Assembly (NCBI GenBank): GCA_022226935.1 | Contig: CP092081.1 | Span: 1,994,416 to 2,058,415 of the forward strand | DNA from: Nitrospira sp. | Lineage (GTDB): Bacteria > Nitrospirota > Nitrospiria > Nitrospirales > Nitrospiraceae | DNA: 64,000 bases | Reading direction: 5' to 3' | Shown here: in pieces, positions 29,001 to 37,053 of the stretch | Layout of the letters: the number at the start of each line of letters is the position of its first letter | Position numbering within the stretch: the first letter of the stretch is position 1 | The notes under the pieces: model-generated | Databases searched by the model: none | The model's input: only the letters and a program-made list of their open reading frames with translations | Told to the model about the DNA's origin: nothing | Position numbers and translations under genes: made by a program

Positions 29001-30952
29001 CGATCGTGGAGCCATTCGGATCGACCTACCATGATCCAAAGAACGGCAAGTTGGTGTATAGCGGTCCGATCGCGGACATTCACAGCAACGAGCCGATCGG
29101 TGCCGGTGTCAGCGGCAGCTTCCGTGAGTTGATGGTCTCCATCCACGACACGGTGCCGCACACCGTCAACGTCATCGAAGCTGGCAATCCTCCGGGACAG
29201 CCGATCGAAGTAGCGTTGGAAGCAGGAAAAACGGTGTCCTTCCAGATGCCGGACAAGATCCTGAATGCGCCGAACAAGTACATCAACGGCGGGACGCACA
29301 CGACCGGTAGCGGGTTCAACTTCCGCGCGGCTCCGTTTGCGCAACGCCTGTCCAACAACCCGGATACCTCGAAGCTGTTCAGCAGCGCGATCCACGGTGA
29401 TCCGGGCACCCCGCTCCTGCGGGCGTACACGGGCGACACCATGGTGTTCCGCCTGCTGCATCAGTTGATGAACGAATCCCATGTCTGGACGATCGCCGGA
29501 CATACCTTCCTCACGGAGCGGTATGCACCGGATGCCAATCGGAAGAACTCGATTCACGTCGGGATCGCCGAGCGGTATGACCTCGTGACCAAGGCAGGTG
29601 GATTCCAGGGTATGCCGGGTGACTACATCCACTTCAACGGCAGAACGTCACACTTCGCCGAAGGTGGATGGGGCATCATCCGCGTGCTCGATAAGGAAAC
29701 GGCAGACTTGAAGCCGCTGCCCCGGGGAACGAATCCTCTCGGGATTCCGGCGACTCCAAACTCTGTCTGTCCGTCGGACGCCCCGGTGAAGAGCTTCAAC
29801 GTCGTGGCGTTGGATCGCCCGATGAAGCTCAATCCGAAGGCCCCGGATGCGATCGAAGTGGACTTCGAGCGGAAGATCGAAATGACCATGCCGGAAGGCA
29901 AGATCTTCGCGCTGGAGGAAGAAGCCGCGACCGTGGCGGGCAACGTGATGCCGAATCCGCTCACGCTGCGCGCGAATCTGGGCGATTGCATCAAGGTGAA
30001 TCTGAAGAACAAGATGAAGGCAAGCCGGGCGTCGTTCTTTGCGCCGGGCCTGGCCTTCGATCCGAAAGACAGCCAGGGCTTGAACGTCGGTAACAATGCC
30101 GGCGATCAGACCGTGGCTCCGGGCGAGAGCCGCACCTATACCTACTACGCGCATCCTTCCAATAAGGAAACGACGTCGTTGGTGTGGGACGGCGGGAACA
30201 TCGTCGTCAATCCGCGCAACGGATTGTACGGCGCGATCGTCATCGGTCCGAAGGGATCGCAGTATCGTGATCCTATCACCGGTGCCGATGTGTCACAGAA
30301 GAACACATGGCGGGCCGACGTCATCGTCGACACCACCTTGTCTGAAAATGCCGGAAAGCGGAACTATCGTGACGTGGCCCTCTTCTTCCAAGATGAGGAC
30401 AACATCATCGGAACCGCCTTCATGCCCTATGTGCAGAACGTGGCCGGTTTGACGTCGGTGAACTACCGCGCTGAACCGTACAAGTTCCGCGAAGAACAGG
30501 GCTGCTCCTTGGGCAAAATCTTCCAGCCTTGCGCGGTCGATAAGCCCGAAGATCCCGTCACGCCTCTGATCGAGGCGCACGCGGGTGACGCGCTCCGGAT
30601 CCATGTGATCGGAGCGAACAGCGAGCAGAACGGCATGTTCAGCGTCGAGGGCCACGAATGGCCGATCGAGCCGTACATGGCGGGTGCCGACATGATCAGC
30701 GTGGTGGAGTACGCCGGGTCTGAGATCCTCGATGTCTTCATCCGTGGCGGTGCGGGCGGACCGTATCGTCAGGTGGGTGACTTCGTGTGGTCGAATGCAC
30801 GGCTGCCCTACACGCAGTCGGGACAGTGGGGCTATCTGCGCGTGTTGCCGACCGGCGATTCGCGAATTCAGCCTCTCAGCGCAAGTGGTGCAGGTGCACG
30901 TCAAGCCGACGTACAGCCTGAGCCGCAGGCGATTCCAACTGCCATGAAGTAA
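26015..30952 (+). CDS. giant secreted multicopper oxidase with three internal repeats
   Basis: A 1645-residue exported protein; the N-terminus has a Tat-like basic stretch (RRRISRK), a hydrophobic core and a likely AFA-type cleavage near residue 38. Copper-site motifs: HSWSH at 293-297, HSHHPHS at 451-457, HCHVAHHYVAGM at 526-537 (Cys and His of type 1 and type 2/3 sites with axial Met), HPH at 831-833 and WHDH at 978-981. Three repeats start at CP-x2-A (Cys 145, 740, 1252), each with a second Cys in an RAN-x2-DC motif (228, 806, 1325). The third repeat has lost the histidines. Ordinary laccases have about 500 residues; Mn-oxidising MnxG-type proteins are comparably large. The substrate is unknown; Mn(II), Fe(II), Cu(I) or organics are possible. 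Confidence 0.88.
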   Translation: MRSSVQSKRRRISRKAMLSLQAALLSGSLLAAPWVFAAGPGDQSHEGHATPVAMPGWTQTLKGQTVVENAMEGRAGNAEKMEMQHHRLMEKLEEQAGKDAKAQQTSGAFNEMSMMHQYMGQDGSSFLLASDSSKGEPVMTSGGKCPANAPVKKYDVSMINIEISLNRWLDFYPGYMYVHTADIDKARAEETKNKEAREKDGFDPGAVTTGNQGDVIQPLVLRANQGDCVKMTLRNQMEGEDGSLVIQASSMIVSSTGKPATTTNPDTVVSPGKAQEFEWYIHPNMQEGVRQFHSWSHDRELTVLGLFGAFIVEPKGSKYLDPLGTGAAPDTNSGWQVMIDNGSGPDFREFVLFYHEIGDEAFRPLNKKGDFLPQRDPLTDAYRPGGRAINYRSEPFGIDQMHLQHEYFGFEDESLAYSAYTFGDPPTTVARGYLGDPVKWRLVHGGSEVFHSHHPHSGTIRWQRSPRADQEEHWYKGQDGPVKYPVVRTKSDRVDVEVVGPSEALDLEPECGGGGCQHLAGEFLYHCHVAHHYVAGMWGYGRFYNTLQVGNAHTDTMPDMRELPDRLGRMKQGVSSDKLIGTTVDWFGKTFKIVDKSQKTNWKSDPVIVNIKDWVEMFVPAQGQPGHTNDEKGQIMAYDSTVWDWKWDGNIARGERESTAPNPKYAWAAKWDDSTRPAILFDPTTGKMAWPLFKPHFGKRVPFSANHSGAPWLEPIHQDANGERTSEPAMPGEQGRWSLCPDNANRKHYNIHFVRMPITLAKKQGKEPAMVDKDGLIYVLHEEERLTRANDDLKLPAVIRANVYDCVDLLLTSEWDDDDYTNFQSSKINIHPHFFQFDTGNSDGVISGMEYEMSVRPFTMWGKKTKHGLPAPMVAKLTGEVKAGASSIKIQMAPGATAFHVNTELMVGMDCLEKGNDPAASLPRDKSCQEVARVKEIKGDVVTFFKPLKHHHPAGDLVSPEFVRYRWWVDVDMGTVFWHDHAFGATTWPHGGFGVTIVEPFGSTYHDPKNGKLVYSGPIADIHSNEPIGAGVSGSFRELMVSIHDTVPHTVNVIEAGNPPGQPIEVALEAGKTVSFQMPDKILNAPNKYINGGTHTTGSGFNFRAAPFAQRLSNNPDTSKLFSSAIHGDPGTPLLRAYTGDTMVFRLLHQLMNESHVWTIAGHTFLTERYAPDANRKNSIHVGIAERYDLVTKAGGFQGMPGDYIHFNGRTSHFAEGGWGIIRVLDKETADLKPLPRGTNPLGIPATPNSVCPSDAPVKSFNVVALDRPMKLNPKAPDAIEVDFERKIEMTMPEGKIFALEEEAATVAGNVMPNPLTLRANLGDCIKVNLKNKMKASRASFFAPGLAFDPKDSQGLNVGNNAGDQTVAPGESRTYTYYAHPSNKETTSLVWDGGNIVVNPRNGLYGAIVIGPKGSQYRDPITGADVSQKNTWRADVIVDTTLSENAGKRNYRDVALFFQDEDNIIGTAFMPYVQNVAGLTSVNYRAEPYKFREEQGCSLGKIFQPCAVDKPEDPVTPLIEAHAGDALRIHVIGANSEQNGMFSVEGHEWPIEPYMAGADMISVVEYAGSEILDVFIRGGAGGPYRQVGDFVWSNARLPYTQSGQWGYLRVLPTGDSRIQPLSASGAGARQADVQPEPQAIPTAMK

Positions 30953-30977
30953 GCAGGCAAGTCATGGCGTAACACCG

Positions 30978-31022
30978 GATGGGGGAGCTGCCTGTTTCAC
31001 GCAGCTCCCCCATCTGCGTTTT
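30978..31022 (+). terminator. rho-independent terminator after the multicopper oxidase
   Basis: A perfect 14-bp stem (GATGGGGGAGCTGC with GCAGCTCCCCCATC) and nine-base loop are followed by a short T run (GCGTTTTG). It lies 26 bases after the stop, so the downstream blue-copper gene probably has its own promoter or depends on read-through. Confidence 0.85.
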
Positions 31023-31111
31023 GAGGTTTGAGAGAGGAATTCAGTGATGGGATTTTTGTATGATCGATGATGTGTCGAGCGTACATCAACCCATCACAGA
31101 GGAGGCCGGAC

Positions 31112-32101
31112 GTGACACTGGGTATCACAGCAAGGAATGAAGAGCAGCAGATGAAGCAACGGGTGTTCGGGGTGGTTTTGGGGCTGGCGACGGTCGTCGG
31201 TGCAGCCTGTTTCGCGAGCGGTCCTGTGTCAGCCTACGAAGAAGTCACCGTCTCCGATGGAGGGACGCTGACGGGAACCGTCAAGCTGGAAGGAGCCGTT
31301 CCGAAACCCAAGGGCTACAATCTGACCACGTTGCCTGATCCGTACTATTGCGGGCGAATTTCCGACGGAGAAGGCTGGCGCATTCTGCAGCCATTTAATG
31401 TCGGGCCGAAGGGGGAGTTTCGGGAAGTGGTCGTGTATCTCGAAGGGATCAATAAGGGGAAATCGTTCGCGGAAAAAGAAGTGCCGCAAATCGAAGCCAA
31501 GGACTGCCTGTTCCTTCCCTTTACGACCGTCGTACGTGACGACCAATCGGTGACCGTCGTCAATATGGATCCGGTCATGCACGATATTCAGGCCTATGAA
31601 ACGTCGAATTTGGGCGCGCGGGTCCTGTTCAACGTACCGCTGCCCATGAACCCGCAACACCCACGGAACTTCAAGGATCGCACCGAGGCCGGGATGTATC
31701 ACAAACACATGGCCGGTCCGCCGATGAAAGAGCTCGTGAAACTCAGCAAGGGCCGCAAGATTTTCGTCATGCAATGCGGGTTTCATGCGTACATGGAGAG
31801 CTGGGGCGTGGCGATTACCAATCCGTACTTCGCCAAGACGGATGAGCAGGGTCGATTCACCATGACCGATGTGCCGCCGGGCACCTACAAGTTGGTCGTC
31901 TGGCATCCCTATATCAGGACGGCCACGGAACAAACCGTCACTATTGGGCCTAAAGCAACTGTCGAAACGACGATGGGGGTTCCGGCGCCGACTGGGCGGC
32001 TGTACGCCAATGAGGTGTTGGACCACGCCTATACCCGGTACAACGTGACCGAGGAAGCGAAGAAGGAAATCGATCCCTTGCTCCAAAAGCAGGAGCATTG
32101 A
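31112..32101 (+). CDS. exported cupredoxin-like protein with carboxypeptidase-regulatory-like domain
   Basis: About 329 residues. The signal peptide (VFGVVLGLATVVGAACF, cleaved near VSA-YEE) is followed by a beta domain in which MHD and MQCGFHAYM form a His plus C-x2-H-x2-M set, the ligand pattern of type 1 (blue) copper. Then comes a carboxypeptidase-regulatory-like beta sandwich (GRFTMTDVPPGTYKLVVWHPY). GTG 31112 has GGAGG six bases upstream; ATG 31151 is the alternative. The position after the multicopper oxidase suggests it passes electrons to or from that enzyme. Related proteins are annotated only as regulatory-like or methylamine-utilisation proteins. Confidence 0.75.
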   Translation: MTLGITARNEEQQMKQRVFGVVLGLATVVGAACFASGPVSAYEEVTVSDGGTLTGTVKLEGAVPKPKGYNLTTLPDPYYCGRISDGEGWRILQPFNVGPKGEFREVVVYLEGINKGKSFAEKEVPQIEAKDCLFLPFTTVVRDDQSVTVVNMDPVMHDIQAYETSNLGARVLFNVPLPMNPQHPRNFKDRTEAGMYHKHMAGPPMKELVKLSKGRKIFVMQCGFHAYMESWGVAITNPYFAKTDEQGRFTMTDVPPGTYKLVVWHPYIRTATEQTVTIGPKATVETTMGVPAPTGRLYANEVLDHAYTRYNVTEEAKKEIDPLLQKQEH

Positions 32102-32111
32102 GAGGAAGAGT

Positions 32112-32186
32112 TTGAGAGCTGTCAGCGATCAGCCGTCAGCGCTCAGTAGAAGAATCCTGTGTCCGGCTGAAGGCTGAAAGCTGATT
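32112..32186. repeat. inverted intergenic repeat of CAGC/GCTGA units
   Basis: The spacer between two genes is built from TCAGCGATCAGCCGTCAGC-type units (32121-32146) and their imperfect reverse complement GGCTGAAGGCTGAAAGCTGAT (32164-32184), which could fold into a stem. The 12-mer TCAGCCGTCAGC at 32129-32140 recurs at 15347 in the 5' end of lipA. It looks like a small dispersed repeat element. Confidence 0.55.
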
Positions 32187-32191
32187 GCTTC

Positions 32192-33121
32192 ATGCGTATG
32201 AACGGCAAGATTGGTTTTAAGATTCTCATGGCAGTGACGCTGTCGATGTCGTTCACGGCAAGTGAGCTGTCGTTTGCGGACCATGAGTTGCCCAAGCCGC
32301 CGCCGCTCTGGTCCCCGCTTGATGAAGCGGAACGGCTGGCGTTGATCGAGGTGCCGAATGGAATGGCCGACGTGCCGGCCGGTCCCTTTTTGATGGGCAG
32401 CGATCCGAAATTTGATCGAGCGGCCGGTCCCCAGGAATTGCCGCAGCACCAGGTGTACGTCGATGCCTTCAGCATCGACCGGTACGAAGTCAGCAACGTG
32501 AACTATCTCCGGTACGTATTGGCGACGGGCGCGGCCTGGCCGCATTACTGGCGTGCCCAGCCGTTTCCGGAGAAGATGGCCAAACATCCGGTCATCGGCG
32601 TGTCGTGGCGGGAAGCTGATGCCTATTGCCGTTGGCGTGGGGCTCGTTTGCCGACTGAAGCCGAATGGGAAAAAGCGGCACGGGGTGAAGACGGGCGAAT
32701 GTTTCCCTGGGGCAATGAGCCGGCCGGGTGGATCAAGAGCAATATCGCCCATCCTGGTTCAAAGCGAGGGGCGAAGTATCCACCGTTGGCCAATGTGGAT
32801 CGCTACGATAACGGGGTAAGTCCGTACGGGGTGCATCAATTGGCCGGCAATGTGAGTGAATGGGTCTCCGACTGGTTCGACCCGGAATATTACCGGCGCC
32901 AGGAGACCCGCAACCCTCAGGGGCCTGCGTCGGGTCAGGATAAAGTGTTCCGAGGCGGATCATGGAACGAGGATCCCGAGGTGGCCCGTTCCGCCGGGCG
33001 AAACGCCGGAGGGCTGGACCACTGGAGTTATCTGACAGGGTTTCGCTGTGCAACATCGGGCGAGAGCGGTCGTCAGCTTTCGTCGATCGATCCGGGCAGT
33101 CTGCGGAATGCGGATCGCTGA
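32192..33121 (+). CDS. exported SUMF1/FGE-fold protein, copy 1
   Basis: A 309-residue protein with a signal peptide (ILMAVTLSMSFTASELSFA) and one formylglycine-generating-enzyme-like domain: PAGPFLMGSD, YEVSNVNYLRYV, RLPTEAEWEKAARG, LAGNVSEWVSDWF and GGSWNEDPEVARS. True FGE has two active-site cysteines shortly after the GGS motif; here that segment has none, so sulfatase activation is unlikely. Non-catalytic SUMF1 proteins (for example NirV and PvdO) work alongside periplasmic metalloenzymes or peptides. Its partner is likely the neighbouring copper proteins. A paralogue follows directly. Confidence 0.85.
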   Translation: MRMNGKIGFKILMAVTLSMSFTASELSFADHELPKPPPLWSPLDEAERLALIEVPNGMADVPAGPFLMGSDPKFDRAAGPQELPQHQVYVDAFSIDRYEVSNVNYLRYVLATGAAWPHYWRAQPFPEKMAKHPVIGVSWREADAYCRWRGARLPTEAEWEKAARGEDGRMFPWGNEPAGWIKSNIAHPGSKRGAKYPPLANVDRYDNGVSPYGVHQLAGNVSEWVSDWFDPEYYRRQETRNPQGPASGQDKVFRGGSWNEDPEVARSAGRNAGGLDHWSYLTGFRCATSGESGRQLSSIDPGSLRNADR

Positions 33122-33152
33122 GTGTGACGGCAGGACAACAAGGAGGCCAGAG

Positions 33153-34115
33153 ATGAAACGATTGCACATGGGCATGAAAAGGAAACGGGCGCGGTTGGCG
33201 CAGGCGCTTGTCATCGGAGTCGCGCTCTTCGCGCTGGCTCCTGTCGCGCGGGCGTTGGATACACAAGACATCATCGTCGAGTGGACGCCGGAAGGGAAGG
33301 CGCTTGCCGAGCAGCGTGTGGCGACCATGACATTCAAGGAAGAAATGGTGCGGATCCCGGCAGGCGAATTCATCATGGGCAGCGACAAAAAAACCGACCG
33401 TGTCGCGTATCGGTCCGAATTCCCGCAGCGCCGCGTCTATCTGGACGCCTACGAGATCGACAAGTACGAAGTCACGAATCTCCACTATTTGAAATACATC
33501 CTCGCAACCGGCAAATTGCCGCAACTGGATTGGCGGTATGACGGGGGGAATTTTCAAGAGTCGATGGCGAACCACCCGATCATGCACGTCTCCTGGTACG
33601 ATGCCGACAACTATTGCCGCTGGGTCGGCAAGCGGTTGCCCACCGAAGCGGAATGGGAGAAGGCTGCGCGTGGCGAGGATGGACGGTTGAATCCATGGGG
33701 AAACCAATCGGCAGGCCTGAGCCGCGCGAACTTTGGCCGGACCGGACTCTCCGGTCCGGTCCGCGACCGACCTGAACGGCTGTTGATGTATCCACCGCTC
33801 ATTTCGGTCGATAAGTACGATAACGCCGTCAGTCCCTATGGCCTGTATCAAACGCTCGGAAACGTGTCGGAATGGGTCAACGACTGGTACGATCAGGACT
33901 ACTACAAGACTGCGCCTGACCGAAATCCGAAAGGGCCGGAAACCGGAACGCAGAAAGCTTTCCGTGGTGGCGGTTGGATGGATAGCACTACCACGATGCG
34001 CGTGGCAATGCGGAATGGCACAGACCCCACGACCAAGATCAATTGGATGGGCTTCCGTTGCGCGCGCGATGCCAAGGAGGACACGGGAGCAAAGGTCTCA
34101 ATGACGAAAGAGTAG
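33153..34115 (+). CDS. exported SUMF1/FGE-fold protein, copy 2
   Basis: A 320-residue paralogue of the preceding gene with a signal peptide (ALVIGVALFALAPVARA) after a basic start. The domain has PAGEFIMGSD, YEVTNLHYLKYIL, RLPTEAEWEKAARG, LGNVSEWVNDWYD and GGGWMDSTTTMRVAMRN. It also lacks the FGE cysteine pair. ATG 33153 follows AAGGAGG; the frame upstream overlaps copy 1. The first about 65 mature residues differ more than the core, so the copies may bind different partners. A hairpin follows the gene. Confidence 0.85.
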   Translation: MKRLHMGMKRKRARLAQALVIGVALFALAPVARALDTQDIIVEWTPEGKALAEQRVATMTFKEEMVRIPAGEFIMGSDKKTDRVAYRSEFPQRRVYLDAYEIDKYEVTNLHYLKYILATGKLPQLDWRYDGGNFQESMANHPIMHVSWYDADNYCRWVGKRLPTEAEWEKAARGEDGRLNPWGNQSAGLSRANFGRTGLSGPVRDRPERLLMYPPLISVDKYDNAVSPYGLYQTLGNVSEWVNDWYDQDYYKTAPDRNPKGPETGTQKAFRGGGWMDSTTTMRVAMRNGTDPTTKINWMGFRCARDAKEDTGAKVSMTKE

Positions 34116-34541
34116 TGAAAGAACGGGCGGAAGAAAGGCATGCCTCCGCAAGCTTAAGGCCGGATCGTCTCCCGGTGAATGGGGAGGCGACCGGCTTCTT
34201 GTCGACTCACGTGCGCGCCTTGCTGTCGCACCGACCAATGGCTTCGACTGCGGCACTTGCATGAGCGGAACTGCGCGTCGGCAATGTGTCCGACTGTGGA
34301 CCCACAATGAACGGATAAGTAAGTAGTCGTTCGCAGCCTCCTATTGACGGCCGAGCTCGGATTACGCTATTTCCTACCGCATCGCTTCGGGCGTGCAGGC
34401 CAAGCAACCCTTTCCAATCAAGCGGAAGCGAAGGGCCGAGAATGACGCATTCATCTCAATGCGGCGTGGAAGGTCGATGCCATCTTGTTGCGAGTCGTGC
34501 TCAATAGCACGGTGATGGAGTAGCGCCAGGAAGTACACATC
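34116..34541. other. gene-free stretch before the Crp/Fnr gene
   Basis: Apart from the hairpin at 34158-34200, I see no gene here. A possible sigma-70 promoter is TTGACG (34344-34349) and TATTTC (34368-34373) with an 18-base spacer that contains the perfect palindrome CCGAGCTCGG (34351-34360), a possible operator. The match is moderate. Confidence 0.35.
34158..34200 (+). terminator. probable terminator after SUMF1 copy 2
   Basis: GGCCGGATCGTCTCCC pairs with GGGGAGGCGACCGGC with one bulge and a short loop; CTTCTT follows. The T run is weak, so efficiency is uncertain. Confidence 0.5.
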
Positions 34542-35252
34542 GTGAAACGAAAGCCCTGTCTCATCGAGAATTGCAGCAGTTGCGGGCTTCGCGCGAAGGT
34601 CGTGCTGTGCGACATTGCAGGAAGCGAACTCGCCGAATTTGAGAACATCAAGCGCACGCTCGCATATGGGCCTCACCAGACCGTGTTCTACGAAGGCCAT
34701 CTATGCTTGGGTCTCTACGTATTATGCGCGGGCAAGGTCAAACTCACCCGCTCTTCGACGCGGGGCCGGCGGCAGATTGTCCGCATCCTGGGCCCTGGTG
34801 AGTTGATCGAGAAACACGTGTTCGGCGAGAGAGCGCTTCATGAAGTCACGTGTGAAACATTGGAAGCCTCTCAAGTGTCTGTCATCGATAAGGAGCGTTA
34901 TCTCGCCGTCATTCATAGAAATCCTCAACTCGCCATCAAGCTGATCCAACTCCTCAGTAACGAAGTCGGAGTGAACATGGATCATCTCGACCAGTTCACG
35001 TTCAAAACCGCCCGGGAGCGATTAGCCGGCCTGCTGCTGGAACTCGGCGATCGATTCGGCAAAAAGAATGACGATCATGTCCGGGTTGGGCTCACCCTCA
35101 AACGGGAAGAAGTGGCCGAGATGGCGGGGATTACGGTGGAAACCGCCATCCGCCTGCTCGGCGTGTTTCGCGATGAGGAAATCCTCACTATCGATGGACG
35201 AACCATCACCTTGCTGAATCCGGACCGTCTCTCCAGAATTGCCCAGCGCTGA
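34542..35252 (+). CDS. Crp/Fnr family transcriptional regulator
   Basis: A 236-residue regulator with an N-terminal cyclic-nucleotide-binding-fold domain (about 25-145), dimer helix and C-terminal winged helix (LKREEVAEMAGITVETAIRLLG). The N-terminus has Cys 6, 11, 14 and 23 (C-x4-C-x2-C-x8-C), so an oxygen-labile Fe-S cluster as in FNR is possible, though the spacing differs from E. coli FNR (C20, C23, C29, C122). Its start is GTG 34542. The position beside copper redox genes and a hemerythrin fits oxygen or redox control. Confidence 0.88.
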   Translation: MKRKPCLIENCSSCGLRAKVVLCDIAGSELAEFENIKRTLAYGPHQTVFYEGHLCLGLYVLCAGKVKLTRSSTRGRRQIVRILGPGELIEKHVFGERALHEVTCETLEASQVSVIDKERYLAVIHRNPQLAIKLIQLLSNEVGVNMDHLDQFTFKTARERLAGLLLELGDRFGKKNDDHVRVGLTLKREEVAEMAGITVETAIRLLGVFRDEEILTIDGRTITLLNPDRLSRIAQR

Positions 35253-35570
35253 AGAACTCCTCTCACGTAAGCGGTGGTGCGTCGTTCGTCACGTGCGGCA
35301 GGCGCGACGCGACCTTCAAGGTTGCAGGTGCGACATTCCGCACGCCTCGGCTCTTCTCCATCTCGTTGCGCTCGTCAACTTCGCGCATCTCGCCGCGTGC
35401 CTGCGTCCCCGCAGGCATAGGTCCAATGGCCTATCCAAAACCCTGAGATAAATCATACGCCGGACCCGCCGATCCCAGTGTGGGCTGGCGTCCTGTTCGA
35501 TACAGTGCGCGCGGCATCAGACTGTCGCGTGGCTCGCAGGTCGGGGCGTCCGTCATAGGATCCTGGAACG
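35253..35570. other. gene-free stretch between Crp/Fnr and hemerythrin-like genes
   Basis: This 318-base stretch is GC-rich with scattered CGCG-containing words and short open frames without ribosome sites. I see no clear promoter, terminator or gene. Confidence 0.4.
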
Positions 35571-36113
35571 ATGGTGTCTCCAGATAGGACGCGAATGAGG
35601 ATCGCCGTTGATCCGGTGGCGTTGCTCAAGCGGGAGCACCGAATGATTCTGGACCGGCTGGTGATGGTCGAAACGGCGATGAGTCCATGCTCTGCGCGGA
35701 GGGGCGCGGTGCAGCGGACGAACCGGGAAACGCTGCGAGAACTGCTCGAATTTTTTGCCGGCCCCGTGGATGTGCATTTTACACGCGAAGCCATACTGGT
35801 GGGCAGCCTCCGGCGAATCCTGGGCCGGAAGCAGGGAGAGCAAGAGCAGTTTCAGAGATTCTTGGACGAACACCGGGCGTTGAAAGCTGATGCGCTCTCG
35901 GCGTTGAGACAGCTGGCGAGGAAGGACGGTCACGATGCAGCGGCGTCCGGGGGATGCGGCGGATTGCGGGCGCTGAGCGAAGCACTGTACGCGCTGATTC
36001 GCCGCTATCGTGAACTGATCGCCTGTGAGGAACGGCTGCTGTTCCCATTGGCCGAGATGCGATTGACGGCCGAGCAACGGCGGCGAATCAGCCGGCGTAT
36101 GTTGCAAGTGTGA
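35571..36113 (+). CDS. hemerythrin-like (HHE) cation-binding protein
   Basis: A 180-residue helical protein. The four-helix HHE pattern shows KREHRMI near residue 21, HFTREA near 68, DEHRAL near 101 and EERLLFPLAE near 152. These supply His and Glu for a di-iron oxygen-binding centre. Position four normally has His before the EE pair; here CEE is found, so iron binding may be altered. Such proteins sense or buffer oxygen or NO. The start could be ATG 35571 or ATG 35595. It is a single-gene unit. Confidence 0.75.
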   Translation: MVSPDRTRMRIAVDPVALLKREHRMILDRLVMVETAMSPCSARRGAVQRTNRETLRELLEFFAGPVDVHFTREAILVGSLRRILGRKQGEQEQFQRFLDEHRALKADALSALRQLARKDGHDAAASGGCGGLRALSEALYALIRRYRELIACEERLLFPLAEMRLTAEQRRRISRRMLQV

Positions 36114-36339
36114 CGTCTCGTCTGGGCGGCAATGGGCGCGGAACGAATGAGGCGCGCGACTGGATGGCCCGAGGACGGTGCGTGAGATCATCGAAGTAGG
36201 ACCGAGCGAGGGAGATCCACGATGTTTAGAAGAGTGCACCGCATGCTTGCGTTGCTCCTACGCCAGGCCGGTGGGAACAACATGGGAGGCCAGCCCGAGC
36301 GCCAGTCAGGCGTTTCGGTGACACATCAAGGAGGGGATT

Positions 36340-37053
36340 ATGATGCGGGGTCGGAGAATCAGGCGGAGTATTGGAATGTGGGGTGCATCAATTGCGATCG
36401 CCGCGGTGTTCGGTGTTGCTGGTGTGCAGCCGGCATCGGCTGAAGAAATCGGCAACATGATCGCATTTAAGGGCGGATTCATGCGGTTGAACAGCGACCG
36501 TTCCGACAACTTATTTACGGATGCCAGAAATCCGCTGGGAGCCGGTTTCAACGACAATCAAAACGGTTGGTATGTGGGCGCCTGGCTGGACTTGGCGATG
36601 TCAAAAGACGCCTGGGGCTTGATGGACAAGACGTGGGCAGTGGGCGAGATCGGTTTGCAGTTCAATCGCATCGCGTCAAAAGTCGTCACCAATACGAGCA
36701 ACATCGGCGTCGGCACGACTCCTCCGGCGGGCTTGCAAGTGACATCGACCACACCGTCCAGACAGCAGTTGACGATGGTGACGATCGATATCGCCCCCAA
36801 GCTAAAGTTCATGGAAGGGAGTGCATTCCGTCCATGGCTCATTCCGGTAGGGTTGGATATCCATGTCATCAGTCCTCCTTCCAACCAGACTCAGTATTTG
36901 GATGTCGGAGTGCAATTCGGGGCAGGTTTCGAATGGCAGGTGTGGAAGGCGTTCAAATTGGGTATGGATGCGCGCTACCATCTGACGGCCAACATGACGA
37001 ATACAACGAATAGCTATTTCCAAGTCGGCCCCTATGTCGGAATTGCGTTTTAG
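36340..37053 (+). CDS. outer-membrane beta-barrel protein
   Basis: A 237-residue protein with a signal peptide cleaved after PASA (before EEIGNM). Alternating hydrophobic beta-strand segments and a C-terminal Phe (VGPYVGIAF) are typical of BAM-inserted barrels of about eight strands. The gene has AAGGAGG upstream of ATG 36340. No specific family is recognised; an OmpW/OmpA-like single barrel is the best guess. Confidence 0.75.
   Translation: MMRGRRIRRSIGMWGASIAIAAVFGVAGVQPASAEEIGNMIAFKGGFMRLNSDRSDNLFTDARNPLGAGFNDNQNGWYVGAWLDLAMSKDAWGLMDKTWAVGEIGLQFNRIASKVVTNTSNIGVGTTPPAGLQVTSTTPSRQQLTMVTIDIAPKLKFMEGSAFRPWLIPVGLDIHVISPPSNQTQYLDVGVQFGAGFEWQVWKAFKLGMDARYHLTANMTNTTNSYFQVGPYVGIAF

Noticed and set aside
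32192-34115. Calling the SUMF1 proteins formylglycine-generating enzymes
   Set aside because: Neither has the cysteine pair needed for catalysis, and no sulfatase gene is in the window.
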